Assembly (NCBI RefSeq): GCF_901000735.1
Contig: NC_081545.1
Span: 28,983,513-29,047,512, forward strand
Length of the DNA stretch: 64,000 nucleotides
DNA from: Corylus avellana
Taxonomy: Eukaryota; Streptophyta; Magnoliopsida; Fagales; Betulaceae
Direction of reading: 5' to 3'
Part shown: piece after piece, positions 25,258 to 38,100 of the stretch
Position numbering within the stretch: the first letter of the stretch is position 1
How the letters are laid out: the number at the start of each line of letters is the position of its first letter
Notes under the pieces: model-generated
Databases searched by the model: none
Told to the model about the DNA's origin: nothing
What the model saw: the letters and a program-made list of their open reading frames with translations, nothing else
Made by a program: the position numbers and the translations under genes

Positions 25258-25970
25258 AAAAAGTGAAGAAAAAAAATTGTTTTGTAGTGATTTTTTTATT
25301 TGAATATTAATAAAATGTGATTGGTGTAATATAAAAAGTAAGAATGTTAAAGTTGAATTTAAAATAATTAGTATAGAGTTTATTTTTTGGGTCTATTGGC
25401 AAACAACCGGTATGTATGGGCAGTATGGGTTGTGTTCGTCATAGGTTTTGACTAATTGTTATTCATCACCATCGTACGCACTTCCAATTGATGACTGGCT
25501 ATATTCTTTCAATTTGGCTTTTTTAATCATATGCAATTTGAACAACTCTAAGAAAAAAGAGTTGTAGGCCTACTTCTTTAGGGTAAGTGAGTTTTGCAGA
25601 CCTCTTTGTGATATTGTTCGAATTGCACATAATTCAAATAGTTAATTATAAAGAATTTTGATCCTAAAAAGGCACATTGCATGTTCACTTTGAAAAAAGC
25701 AAATTTCACTTGAAGTTTTGTTTGTGTCAATAAGTTACATAGTAAAATTCAAAAAAAAAAAAAAAAATTATTTTTTATTTTGTCAGAATAAGGTATAGTT
25801 AATTCAAAAGTGATTGGATGCGTCAAACCGATCCGAAAGGTGATTCGTGTCAAATTGACCCGGGTCCGATTATCCGACTCACCTTATCCTCAAGCACAAG
25901 CAGAGCATAAAACAAAAGCTTTAAAATGGCTCTCTTTCGGTTATCTGTATGTGTGTGAAATAACTGAAAG
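25258..25970. other. AT-rich intergenic stretch before PSRP3
   Basis: AT-rich with an A tract at 25750-25767. The last 150 bp before the start codon would hold the PSRP3 promoter and leader. I see no clear TATA box and no other feature. Confidence 0.4.
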
Positions 25971-25979
25971 ATGTTACCA

Positions 25980-26247
25980 ATGGCGATTCAACCAAACCTA
26001 AATGTTTCTCTGAAGCCCATAGCGTTCCCATGCCAGAACTTCTTGGAGAAAGCCTCAATCTTTGCAAGGCCGCAATCACTCTCGCTCTCCCGGCTCAAAC
26101 CACTGAATCTCCAGAGTCACAGTCACAGCACTAGAATCCTCAAACTATCGGCCACAGCCGCCGCTGAAGCAGCAGCACCAGTCACTGAAGACACTCTCAC
26201 AGATGATAATTCCGCCTCCGAATCCCCTCCGGATAAGGAGGTCCCAC

Positions 26248-26289
<42 letters not shown>

Positions 26290-27059
26290 GTGTGGTTAAT
26301 GTTTTCTTTTTGGTGAATGTTTAGTTTCTGAGAAAATAGAGGAAACCAAACAGGAATTTTTTTTTTCTTTTGTTGGAGAAGGGAATTTTCAACATTGTGC
26401 GTGTGTGTTTGTGTGTGTGTTTATATATATAGCTTTTAGTTGGCTACTGAAATGTAGTGTGAAATGTGAAGAAGTTGTATTTTTTCGTCTGAATTTCTGT
26501 AACAAACCGAAATATTTGTGAAAATTATATGTATTTTCTCTGGATGGATAAGAAATATTAGAAACACTATGATTAAAAGCTTTTATGTGACACCCAATAA
26601 TACAGAGAGCTAAAACTTGCACCCAAGTGAGAGCCTAATACAAGTATTTGGCACAAGTAAGCTGGGCTTCCTATTTTATAGAAGCCCATTAAAATTTGAT
26701 CCTTTTGTTGCTCACATCTTCTCCACATCCAAAAAAACATCAGTCATTGAATTGCTTTATTTGTTTGATATTTGTAGAAGCTTGGGGTGGTTGTGAAGCC
26801 GGTGGAGAAACCGCGGCTTGTATTGAAGTTTATTTGGATGGAGAAGAACATTGGAATTGGACTCGACCAGTTGATACCCGGACATGGCACCATCCCGCTG
26901 AGTCCCTACTACTTTTGGCCGAGGAAAGATGCTTGGGAGGAGCTCAAGGTGTTACTTGAAAGCAAGCCCTGGATATCTCAAAAGCAGATCATCATTCTTC
27001 TCAATCAGGCTACGGACATCATCAATTTATGGCAGCAGAGCGGTGGCAATCTGGCGTAA
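25980..27059 (+). CDS. PSRP3: Plastid-specific 30S ribosomal protein 3 (PSRP3/Ycf65), chloroplastic
   Basis: Two exons, 25980-26240 and 26778-27059, encode about 180 aa. The first about 60 residues are Ser/Leu/Arg/Ala-rich and poor in acidic residues, typical of a chloroplast transit peptide. The mature domain is strongly conserved, with [47 protein letters not shown] and [12 protein letters not shown]. This is the Ycf65/PSRP3 family, a component of the chloroplast small ribosomal subunit. An in-frame ATG at 25971 would add three residues; 25980 (MAIQPN) looks more usual. The exon 1 donor is uncertain. GTCCCA after 26240 joins smoothly to KLGVVVKP, but a downstream in-frame GTTAAT at 26295 would add 18 residues encoded by a CT repeat. 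Confidence 0.9.
26252..26287. repeat. (CT)n microsatellite at the PSRP3 exon 1 boundary
   Basis: About 18 CT units start 11 bp after the proposed donor. If the donor is used further downstream, the tract would encode a Ser-Leu repeat. Confidence 0.9.
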
Positions 27060-28232
27060 GCTTTCAATGTAAATTTCTTGTGGATCTTCAACATATTATG
27101 TAATATATTTTGATTCCTCATGAATGTTAGGCTTTTGCTGTTGTAACTTCTGTGTTAGAGTTATTTTCGAACTACTTATATGCTTCTTGCTAAATTAAAT
27201 GGAACTGGGTTTCAATTAGTCATTTACATTAGTATGGAGTTTTTGAGCTGTATAGAGTTCATTGCATCGGAAATCGCATGGCAGGGTGCGCTTGATGATG
27301 CAATTTAACTTGTAATCTCATTAGAATTAGTACAGTGGATGAACTCTTAGCCATACACACTAATCGTGAGTTCATTTACCTAGCTAAGCTTTTGCTGGGA
27401 GAAGAGAGTATTCTTATAGGAAGAGCTTCTTAGTTTAACAACCAGAACCAGAACCTCTACCACATCTGCCACCATATCGTCTCTAGCGTCTCCAACCTTC
27501 AGAATTTCTTTCTGTCACCATATCTATTTGCGGCAGTTTTAGCCTCAATATCTCGCTGCACTCCATTTTCTCTTCCAAATTTGCAATTTCTGCAGTTCAG
27601 CTCTATACATCATGTTGCTTGAAGATGTGTGCTTTAGAAGCCTTCAGCTTGGCTTTTAGAACTCCAATCTCTTAATGAGCACTAGTAAAGATCTCATCAG
27701 TAACACAGATCCTACTCCATCAATCTCTAATCTTACTCCTTTCCCTCCCTCACTTTATCTCTGTTCACAAAAGTTAACACATTCTTTCATATATTCTGTT
27801 GACATTCCGTTGATATTAAAAAAAAAAAAAAAAAAAGGAAGAGAGAAAATAAATGATGATGAAGGAGAAAGTTCAACCAAATATTCTGCACGCCCAAGAA
27901 TTTTCAAATTCATTTCCAATGCTATATCACGGTATGGAATTTACATGTCATTATTTTTCTACAGTAAAAATCAACAAATATCAAAACTAACCCATATACT
28001 TTCACTAAGCTTTGATGAAGCTTTAGTAATAAAATGGAAAGTTCTCCCTTCTCTAATTACTTATATTGTCCTCACTGATGCCATCTTCTCAATGTTTGCT
28101 TTCGGTGCGTTAAGTGCTCTACAAAAATTGCGAACTGGTGCTTTCCTACCTAGATTGTCTTTCCATGGGATACACAATGGGATCAGCTTGAGATTTCTGC
28201 AGAATGTAAGTCATGGGGCATGTTGCCTTTGC
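27060..28232. other. Region between the convergent PSRP3 and IST1-like genes
   Basis: It holds the PSRP3 3' UTR, then 27420-27680, which on the minus strand shows short broken lysine/glutamate-rich frames like an old coiled-coil fragment. An A tract lies at 27819-27837. No intact gene was recognised. Confidence 0.4.
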
Positions 28233-28465
28233 TTAATTTGAAGGCAACTTCCTCTCCCTGAATATGTCATCTTCTGATTCTGAACTTGAAGCAGATAGTT
28301 TCCTTTCTATTCATGCTTTATTTTTTCTCTCTTCAATTCTATTTGTGCTATGGTTGTTTCTGTCGATTTGTTTGCATCTGGTTCTGAACTGAAATTGTCA
28401 ATGGGATGGATCTTCTCAAAACTCAGTCTATTGTTTGAGTGCTTAATCTCCCTTGAAGCTGCATA
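28233..28465 (-). pseudogene. Decayed C-terminal extension of the IST1-like gene
   Basis: Immediately after the TGA at 28466-28468 the same minus-strand frame continues for 52 codons, including LSFEKIHPIDNFSSEP, to a TAG at 28307-28309. From 28307 another frame continues (LSASSSESEDDIFRERKL) to a TAA at 28233-28235. Both parts resemble the C-terminal region of plant IST1-like proteins, so the original frame appears broken by one stop and one frameshift. Confidence 0.6.
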
Positions 28466-29765
28466 TCAATCAGTTTGGAATTTAGGTGTAGTTGACTCAT
28501 TGGACTTGGATATAGTTCCTTGTCGATGAGTAGAACCACTATAATTATCTGGATCATTGTCTCCCGATTCAGACCGGGAGAGTTCAATAGCTGCTCTTGC
28601 AGCTGCTGCTGCATATGCTGCAGCGTCAAAAGCCTCTTGAGCAGCAGCAGCTGCATTTCTGTATTTCTTCCTTGCTTTTATAGATTCAGACAACCTCTCA
28701 TCCTCAACTATCTCTTCTGCAGGTGATTCATGACGATCACCTGTAAGCTGTGTACCTTCCAAGTTTGCTGATTTGTTAGGTTCAAACTGCTTTTGCTTCT
28801 GGTTGACATCCAGTTTCTCCTGCATTTATCAGTTGAAAATTTATTATCAAAACTCTATTTGTGCAAGTTGTGGTCATTATGTAATTTACAAAATTTCCTA
28901 CCTCGGCAATCACAGGAGCATCTTCCTCTAAATACAGAGCGACTCCAATCTCAGAAGCAATACCCTTTAGCACTTTCAATCTGATTTCCAAGCTTGGTTG
29001 TCGTGCCGAAAACTTTTGTATCATCTAGAGAATCCCAAGACACGGGTGTTGTAAGAGAAATATTTCGGCAATGACAGACTTAAACTATCCCACTCTTTAC
29101 CTTAGGATTGACTCTGCATTTGTTGCGTAGCTCAACAGCACAATCAGCAAAATCTTTCCCAAATCTTGAAGTGAGCATTTGACGGATCTTTTGCAGCTCT
29201 GGGAATTCTCCACACCTTGAAGCTGCAAAGATCAGGCTTGATATCCCCTCCTTAAGCTCATCATGACATTCCCTGTATAAACACGAGTATACATGTAAAT
29301 CAGTACTACGAAGAATAAAGAAGGGAAATTAGATTCCAATAACCATATAGCAGTATGAAACTATACAGTACTTGAACTTCAAAGTACTTTGAGCAACTAA
29401 CTTGTTTTCAAGTAGCACAGCCCTTTCTATTAAGAGATCACAGTAGTTTTCTATCATCGCAAACGCATCCAACATGTTTTGCTCCTTTATCACATGCTCA
29501 ACCTGTTGGGAGATCCATTGAAACTCATCAATCATCATGCATATGGATGGAGAGAGAGAGAGAGAGAGAGAGAAATTACACGAAGGAGAGCTCTTTCTTG
29601 GTGACCAAGTTTAAGGAGTTCAATGACATCAGATTGGGCATGGGAGCAGCGGACTTGGCGCTGGTTCTTGAGGATGGAAATCCTGGAGATGGCAAGTTTG
29701 GCAAGGTTTTTGAGTTTGGAGGTCTTGGAATTCCTGCCAAGCAAAGCATCCAGTTTCCTACCCAT
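28466..29765 (-). CDS. IST1-like protein (regulator of Vps4 activity, ESCRT-III associated)
   Basis: Five exons on the minus strand: 29765-29580, 29502-29402, 29272-29101, 29024-28902, 28819-28466. They total 936 nt and 311 aa. The Ist1 domain covers about residues 10-175: MGRKLDALLGR at the start, then HVIKEQNMLDAFAMIENYC, then SSLIFAASRCGEFPELQKIR, then RQPSLEIRLKVLKGIA. An alanine-rich stretch (residues about 240-270) and an acidic-serine tail follow. Family members bind ESCRT-III and VPS4/LIP5 in sorting membrane proteins into multivesicular bodies. The conserved MGRKLDALLGR sets the start, although the frame stays open upstream to about 30029. The protein seems truncated at its C-terminus (see the next-door entry). 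Which of the many plant ISTL paralogues it is cannot be told. Confidence 0.9.
29551..29572. repeat. (GA)n microsatellite in IST1-like intron 1
   Basis: Eleven AG units lie directly beside the donor of intron 1. On the coding strand this is a CT tract 8 nt into the intron. Confidence 0.9.
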
Positions 29766-32128
29766 ATTTGCTCCCCTGCTTATGCTGCTGCCATGGAACT
29801 GATTATATAATTTTAAAATGTGACAATGCTGCCCTGTAGCTTGGATCCAAATAAGAAAAAGAGCTTGCACCCTTTTATTGTCAACTGATTGGAATTGGCC
29901 TCTGTCCCAAATATGGTCGTTTCTCTTCAACACGCCATCGCCAAGCATGGCCAGTTCTTGGTATTTGGGCCCAGAAACTTGTTGACCTCTTCTCCCCGCC
30001 TGGAGGCTGAGAAAAGGTAAGAGTACCAAAACGACCGTTGTTTACTGTTGGTTTAGGAAAAGACTATTCCACCCTTACAAATATCATTTTTCCACCGACT
30101 TCGGGACCAAATTATGAAATTTTCATGTTATTAAATTGGGTAGGGATGAACCTCCAGCATCTAGCTAGTTTATTAAAAGAACTGAAACTAAATCATATTA
30201 TCTGCTATGTGATTTCTTCCAATTTGATTGAATCTTTCGTAGTAAAAAATATATTAAGTTTTTCGTGTTATTAAATAATAATAAGTAAATAAAAAAAGCC
30301 AAAAATAAAAATGATATTCCATAAACCAAGACAAAGGCACAGAAAATGACTGCTACATTGGGCAAGTGGCTTTATTAAACAAACGTTATTCGGCTGCAGC
30401 CATGACCAGCCCACGTAGGAGGATTCTGTTGACATTCCCGCAATCCCGCTTGAGGAAGATTCAGTTGACATTCCAGAAGAAAGTGGAAATGTAGCCCTGA
30501 AAACCGAAGCCAAGCCCACACGGAACCGGAAAATCTGACTGGTCACCCACCCACACCACACGAATTGACGTATCTCTAATGTTGGTACTTGGGCAATGGT
30601 CACTGCAGCCATGGCCCATGTTTCTAAATGCAAGGAGATGAAAGTCAAACCATCATGGTCCTACCATTCCTACGTATAATTGTGCAAAAAGTAACAACAA
30701 ATAAAAGAACAAATAATTTACATGATTCGATGAATTATGCTTATTTCCACAGGTAATGAGAGATTGAGAGTGAGTTCACCAACTCTATTTGATTGGATAT
30801 TATGCTGAGAAGTTGGGTTATATTTATTAATTATGGTTATGATTAATTGGATATTAATTGTCATGAATCTAGTTGTGAGTGTGTATAATTAATATAATTT
30901 ATGCTTATAAGATATGAAATTGTATTAATCAGGTTATATTAAGTATTTGGGTCAATTTAACCTATTTATATTAAATAGGTCAAAACAAGTTGAAATGGGT
31001 CATGTTCAGGTTAACCCAAAATAATATGTTTATTAAACGGGTTATGTAGGTTGTGTCGTGTCGCATAGTAAAATATGATTTTTCCCGTTTTCTTCCTACC
31101 ATAACTCATAACCTTTTTTTTTTTTTTTACCAGCCTCATTCCACATTACCTGCCACCTGGTCAAGGGCTTTCCTTAGCCGTTTGGGCTGTTTAGAGAGCT
31201 TTTACCATGCAAGTGTCATGACACCATAATTAAGTGTGCATTTCTTAAACAAAAAATACAATTTTACACTAAATTGTAAAAAATTGGTTGTTTTAAAAAT
31301 TGTAATTTAAAATGGCTGATTTTATGTGTTTCTAAATAGCAAGAAAATACTTTTTTTAAAAAGGCAAAATTTTAAAGGTTAAACTATAATTTCAAATGTT
31401 ATACTACAATTTTACCAAATAATTTAACTGTATTTTTAAAATTCATGTTTTCAAATTACACATTTTAAAATTACTATTTTTTATCACTTTTTAAAATGGT
31501 AAATCCTGGACGGATGCTTAACATTTTTAGGATGCATTGGTGAGTACACCGGTCTTTGATCGATATTTTATAAAATAAAATGAAATAACTCGCTTTTTAA
31601 CTTTTTGTTTATGTTTCTTTTCTTCTTCTCTTACAGAAAATATTAACATAGATTACCAACAAAGCCGCATCATAAGCTTTCGTAGCTTCGATTGAGATTT
31701 CACTCAACCTATTAGAGAAATTTAGAACGAGTGCCGATCCAACTACGTTAAGAACTTCCCAGCAAAATTTCAGACTCTTATAATGCTGATCATCTGTGCA
31801 TGGAGATGCGAAGGTGTTTTAGATGTCTTATCGCTACCTAAAAGATAGACAAATCTGCTGGCCAGGAAAAAAGAAACAATTATTCCCATATTCCAACACA
31901 AAATTATGTAATATGGAAATGAATATATGAAAAAGATATCTGGAAATGCTATGAATTCAGAGGATGAAAAGAGGGACATGAACATCTTGACAGCGTCTCT
32001 GCTCCAAAGACTCCACAGGACAAATAGGTGGAATAAGACATCGAAAGATAAAACAATATCAACCAACAAGGCAGAGAAGTCTGACATAAAAAAAGATAAG
32101 GAGAAATAAGAAATAACGACCACTTTGA
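29766..32128. other. Region between the IST1-like promoter and the RAD23 3' end
   Basis: The first few hundred bases contain the IST1-like leader and promoter. 30380-30650 is less AT-rich, with two close copies of a TCTGTTGACATTCC-like motif. 30700-31660 is very AT-rich. The last 350 bp is the RAD23 3' UTR side. No gene was recognised. Confidence 0.4.
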
Positions 32129-35100
32129 TCAGTCCTCAAACTCATGCATGTGATCCAAAAGATAGTTGGCTGCCAGCTCCTCGTTCTTGTTGCATGCAAA
32201 GAAGACCTCCAATACTAGGGCTCGATCAAAGCCCATTGCTTCAAGCTGCGAAAAAATTACAAGTTAGGAAAGACCTATATGAATACTCCAAGCTTCACAT
32301 GAATTCCTCACACAACTTGGCCTATTAAACTAAACAGTCTTACCTAAAAAAAAAACAAAAAGATGAACAAAAGAAAATCATAAGCTTTTCCGACATGCAT
32401 AGACAACAATAAGATCATACACTGGAAAAACATTGGACACCACACATTTGTGTTGAACTTGTCCCATATTGCTCACAAATAATCTAGTCACATTTTCTCG
32501 AACATTTCAAGGCTACAGGGTACCAAGGAAATCAACCATATCAGTTCATTTAGAGACTTTAGTATAGAAAAAGTTCATATTCAAAAAAGAAAAAAAGAGG
32601 TAAGACTGTAGTGTATGGGAAACCCTTCAAGTGCGTATAATATAATTTCATAGTGTTGACAAAGAATGATAGAGTTAACATGTTTTAATGTTTTATCATG
32701 ATTATACAATACATTTATTAGAGAAGAAATACATAAGCTAAATTTGACAAGAGTTTCAAGGCATGAGGCCAATGTTCCCTAACTGATTCCACTCTTCAAG
32801 TGCAAAGACCACTGGCAATTAAATTGAAAAGCTAAATAAGAGACGAGAGCTGATAAACTTACACGTTCAATGGCCTGACGCTCCTCAGGGGTGACAGTCA
32901 CAGCCTGCGGCATTGCTGAAGCCCCCTGACCCAGTAGGTTCCTGATTATACATTAATATGTAAATAAGCATCCGTGCATTCAACAATAGATATATACAGA
33001 CGGCAAGTGATAATGCATCATATTCATCTCACCCTTCCCCTTCAACAGGTTCATTTATTAGGCGTAAGAAGTCAGCCTGATGCTCTTGAATCAGGCGCAT
33101 TAGGTGTGGATTTTGCTTTCCTAGCTCCTGAAGCATAGGCTGCAGTGGAAAAGGATGTCAGTATAAATCAATGTTAACCCACAAGTTATTGGAATGACCA
33201 AATTGACAACAAAAAGAAGTAGACAGGATTAGAGTACCTGCAATATTTGGGGGTTTGCTTGCACCATAGCTCGCAAGGCTTGGAACTGAATATAGAATAG
33301 AATGCTTTAGAAACCTCAACAAGTTAGCAAACAATAAGCCAAAAAGAGCTTTCTTCAAGAGGTTGGGCTGGTTCCTTTTCGGCGCCTGCCTTTTATTTAG
33401 ATGTTGGGGCAAGGCAAGTCCCAGGAAAGTATAGGTTGGCTTCCAGCTCTATCTCAGGCTCTCTAGGGAGGGTCTTGGGGCTAGCTACTCATTGCTGTGT
33501 AGCCCCAACCCAAGATTAAAGAAAGAAAAATCATAGATAAGATACCTGTTGGCTGTCACGCAAGAAATCCAAGGTGCCTGCACCGGCATTTGAACCCATG
33601 GTAGGAAGGCCCTGATTCAGGAAGATTTGAAATCCATTACTACACAATTATAGTAAAGTTCATAAGCTAATGATAAAAGGTTATCTACCTGTGGAAACAG
33701 ATCTAGGGGGTTCGCATTGGGCCCACTAGCAGGCACTGCTGGCTGTGGAGCCTGGGCTGGAGTTACTGCCTGCCCACTAGAAGGAACTCGAGCAACTGGA
33801 GGAACTTCTGCTTGCTCGGGAATGCCCTGAAATAAATTGATTTTCATCTCAATCTGATGATATGAACCAAAGAGAACGTGCTTAAATCCAACATACAGCA
33901 AAATAAAAAGAGAATAGTAAAATGAACATCACGTTTATCTCAACATGAAAATAGTTTCCATATGATCATGCTTATCTCATTGTAAAAACCATATTTTTCA
34001 CATGAGCAACATGGTTTTCATTTAGGATCAGTACAAATCCACAGAAGACAAGGTGCGTCTGGTTGGATATGAACAGGTACAAAATTCAACTGAAATCCAG
34101 AGTTCCCCAGTTGACAGGATTGTTTGGCTTTGAACATCCAAAGATTAAGTTCCCCATTTTCCATCCACTTGTCCAAATCTCATTGGTATCTCAATTAAAA
34201 TTCGGTTGTTTGAATTTACCATTTGAAAAATCCTGTTCTAAAATTTTTCCTCTTCTACTTGCATAACATCTAAGCACGACAAACTACCCCACAAAAAGGT
34301 GGCCCCGAAAATTCTCTTAGTATTCAATATCATTAAGTAATCTCAACCTACACTGAAGGATGTAAAAATCTGCATATTCTGTATTAATTGCCCAAAAATT
34401 ATTGAACAAATATGTGAATGTTAAAATAAATGTGTTAATCTGTGATCTTTGTTTTAATATTTTTTTTTTGATAAGTAAAAGGCATTATATAAAAAGCGCA
34501 AGGGGCGCAACCCATGTACACAGGAAGTATACAATAGAGCCCACTACACGAGCTTCAAACTGAAAAAGACGCACATAGATCGATAAACTCCGTAAGCGTT
34601 GTAGCTTGCGAAGAAAACCCCATGACCCTCCACGAGTAGAGTGTTTGGATCACTCTTTTCTTCAATTCTATAATTCCCATTTCACGATCCTCAAAGCTCC
34701 GCGCATTCCTTTCTCTCCATAATGACCACATTACACACAAAGGTGCCATCCTCCAAATGTACATGACTGTCCGCTTTCCCCTTTGCCCTCCCCAACTCCC
34801 CAAGCATTCCTTCAAACTCCCAGGCATCACCCACGTTATCCCAAAGAGTTGGAGAATCATGTTCCATACCTCAACAGCAGTTTCGCAATGCACTAAAAGG
34901 TGATCAATAGATTCGCCACTCTTCTTGCACATACAACACCATTCCGTCGCAATGATGTTCTTCTTCCGTATGTTGTCCAATGTTAGAATTTTCCCCATAA
35001 CTGCCGTCCATACGAAAAAAGCCACCCTCGGTGGAGCTTTACTCTTCCAAATAAGTTTCCATGGACCATCCACCGGGGCTAAATTTATTTTCACCTTGTA

Positions 35101-38100
35101 GAAAGACTTCACCTCAAAAATTTTCCTCTTTGAAGGCATCCAACAAATTTTATCTACCCCACCTTGCCTTACTTGTTGGGAATACAGCAATTCGAAGAAT
35201 CTCGAAACCTCTTCCAATTCCCAATCATGGACATGTCGAATAAATCGAACATTCCAATAGATAGCTCCATTTACCCTCTCCATATTCTCCTCTACCCATG
35301 CCTCCTTTTCACATGCAATATTGAATAAAGCAGGAAACAAATTCTGTAGTGATGCCTCCCCACACCACACATCCTTCCAAAACAACACACGAGACCCGTT
35401 TCCTACCTCAAATCGCACATGTTGCTGAAACTCATCCCATCCCTTTCGGATACTTTTCCACAATCCCACCCCATATGTCCCTCCTACCTCCTTGGTACAC
35501 CAATCACCCCTCATCACCTCATATTTTGTCTCCACTAATTTCCTCCACCATGCATCTCTTTCAAATGCAAATCTCCACAACCATTTACCCAATAAGGCTC
35601 GATTAAATTGTGTCAAATTCTTTACCCCTAATCCCCCCGCCTCCACAGGCATACAAATGTTGGACCATCGGACCAAATGGAATTTGAACTCATCTCCGAC
35701 ACCTCCCCATAGAAAATCTCTTTGCATTTTTTCGAGCCGTTTCGCCACATTCACTGGGATTTGAAACAACGATAAATAGTATGTGGGTATACTAGATAGC
35801 GTACTCTTGATCAACGTTATTCGCCCCCCCTTGGATAAATACATTCGCTTCCATCCCGCCAATTTCATCTCCATCTTCTCTATAACCTTATTCCATATAG
35901 CAGGGTCCTTACTATGAGCCCCCAAAGGCAATCCCAAATATATAAATGGTAAAGAATCCACACCACAACCAAGTATATTTGCCAATCCTTCTACATCTTC
36001 CACCATACCAATAGGCGCAATTACAGACTTTGATAAATTTATTTTCAACCCCGCAACCGCTTCAAAGCACAACAACAAGCATCGCAAATTCCGAAGTTGT
36101 TCCACCTTTGGCTCACAAAAAATAATAGTATCATCAGCAAAGAGTAAATGCGACACTTCCATTACCTCATTAAGCTGTGAACCCACTGAGAAGCCAGCCA
36201 TAAGTTCTCTCTCCACCATTGCCTTCATCATCCTACTGAACGCCTCCATCACCAACACAAATAACAAAGGGGACAAAGGATCCCCTTGTCTCACTCCCCG
36301 AGAACTACCAAAAAAATCTGTTGGTGTTCCATTAATGAGCACTGAAAATCTTACAGTAGAGACACAATGCCGAATCCACGCTCTCCACCTTTCCCCGAAA
36401 CCACATTTCTCCAACATATATAATAAAAAATCCCAGTTGACATGGTCATATGCCTTCTCCAGATCTAACTTGCAAATAATACCTGGTTCCCCAGATCGAA
36501 TCCGACTATCCACACATTCATTTGCCATTAAAACAGAGTCTAAAATTTGCCTGCCAGGTATAAAAGCATTTTGGGTATGTGACACGAGCTTCCCCATGAC
36601 AGAATTCAACCGACTAACCAACACCTTTGAGATTATCTTATACACCCCGCTTACCAGGCTAATAGGTCAAAAATCCCTTATGTCCACCGCTCCAGCTTTT
36701 TTTGGAATAAGTGCTACAAAAGTAGCATTAATGCTCTTTTCGAATTTACCACTTTCATGGAATTCCTTGAAAACCGCCATCAAGTCCTCCTTAATAACCT
36801 CCCAACATTTCTGATAAAACGCCATGGTAAAGCCATCCGGTCCAGGTGCCTTATCACCCTGCAAATTCCTCACCACCGCCCAAATCTCCTCTTCCTCAAA
36901 ATCTCTCTCCATCCACAACCGCTCCCCTTCCTCAATAGAGTTAATATGATCTATCAGAGGATCTAATAATGTGGTTGGTCTCTCCTGGCACTGCTCAGAA
37001 TACAACATTTTATAAAAATGCACAATATGATCTTGTATAGCTGCCGGATCCTCTGTCCTTCTCCCACCCACCATCATTGCTGCAACTGTGTTGTTTCTTT
37101 TGTGTGAGTTTGCCAACCTATGAAAGAACTTCGTATTCCGATCGCCCTCTTTTAGCCACAAAGCTCTAGATTTCTGCCTCCAACTCATTTCTTCTTGTAA
37201 GAGTGTCTTTTCTAAGTTTTGAGAGCATTCATCTCGCCGAAGTATCTCCTCCTCCGTTAATTCTCTGCTTTCTATTATTCTGTCCAGCCCACCCAAAACC
37301 TCCTCCAACTCCTTTTTACGTTTGCCTATGTCTCCAAAAACCTCCACATTCCATTTTTTGAGGTCCCCTTTCAAGGCTTTCAACTTTCGGGCCAGCACAT
37401 AGCTAGGGTTACCATCAAAAAAATAGGAATTCCACCAATTCTTGACCTGCTCCACAAACCCCTCCGCTTGTAGCCACATGTTTTCGAACCTAAATGGTAG
37501 ACGACCCCTTCTTCCAATTCCACACTCCAACAACACTGGAAAATGATCGGATAAGACTCTAGGCAATCTTTTTTGACATACATCTGGATAGTGTTCCTCC
37601 CATTCTGTGGAGACCAGAAATCTGTCAAGTCTGGACCCTGCACGCCTATTAGACCATGTAATCCTCCCTCCTACCATTGGAAGATCGATAAGCCCATGCT
37701 CGAAGATAAAATCCGCAAATTCGGTCATTGCTTGGGTTTGTCTTGTAGCCCGCAATCGTTCCCCAATACTGCGCACGACATTAAAATCCCCTCCCACACA
37801 CCAAGGACGATCCCACACATTAATTACACCTCCCAGTTCATCCCAACAGTTGCTTCGGATACTAGCGTCCGTTGGCCCATACACGCCCGCAAAAGCCCAT
37901 TCAAAATTTTCCGTGACACTTCGGAAAACACATGCTACTATAAAATGCCCTACACATTCCTCAACTTTCTCCACCACTCGTCTATCCCACATNNNNNNNN
38001 NNNNNNNNNNNNNNNNNNNNNNNNNNNNNNNNNNNNNNNNNNNNNNNNNNNNNNNNNNNNNNNNNNNNNNNNNNNNNNNNNNNNNNNNNNNNTTGCTCCG

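Noticed and set aside
27675..28241. 188-codon plus-strand frame
   Set aside because: Contains a lysine run from an A tract and lies antisense to the IST1-like tail; no domain or homologue recognised.
29766..30029. Upstream extension of the IST1-like frame by 88 codons
   Set aside because: The frame is open, but MGRKLDALLGR is the conserved family start and the upstream residues look like untranslated leader.
30271..30648. 125-codon minus-strand frame upstream of the IST1-like gene
   Set aside because: No family features; the Ser/Thr repeat reflects a short duplicated DNA motif.
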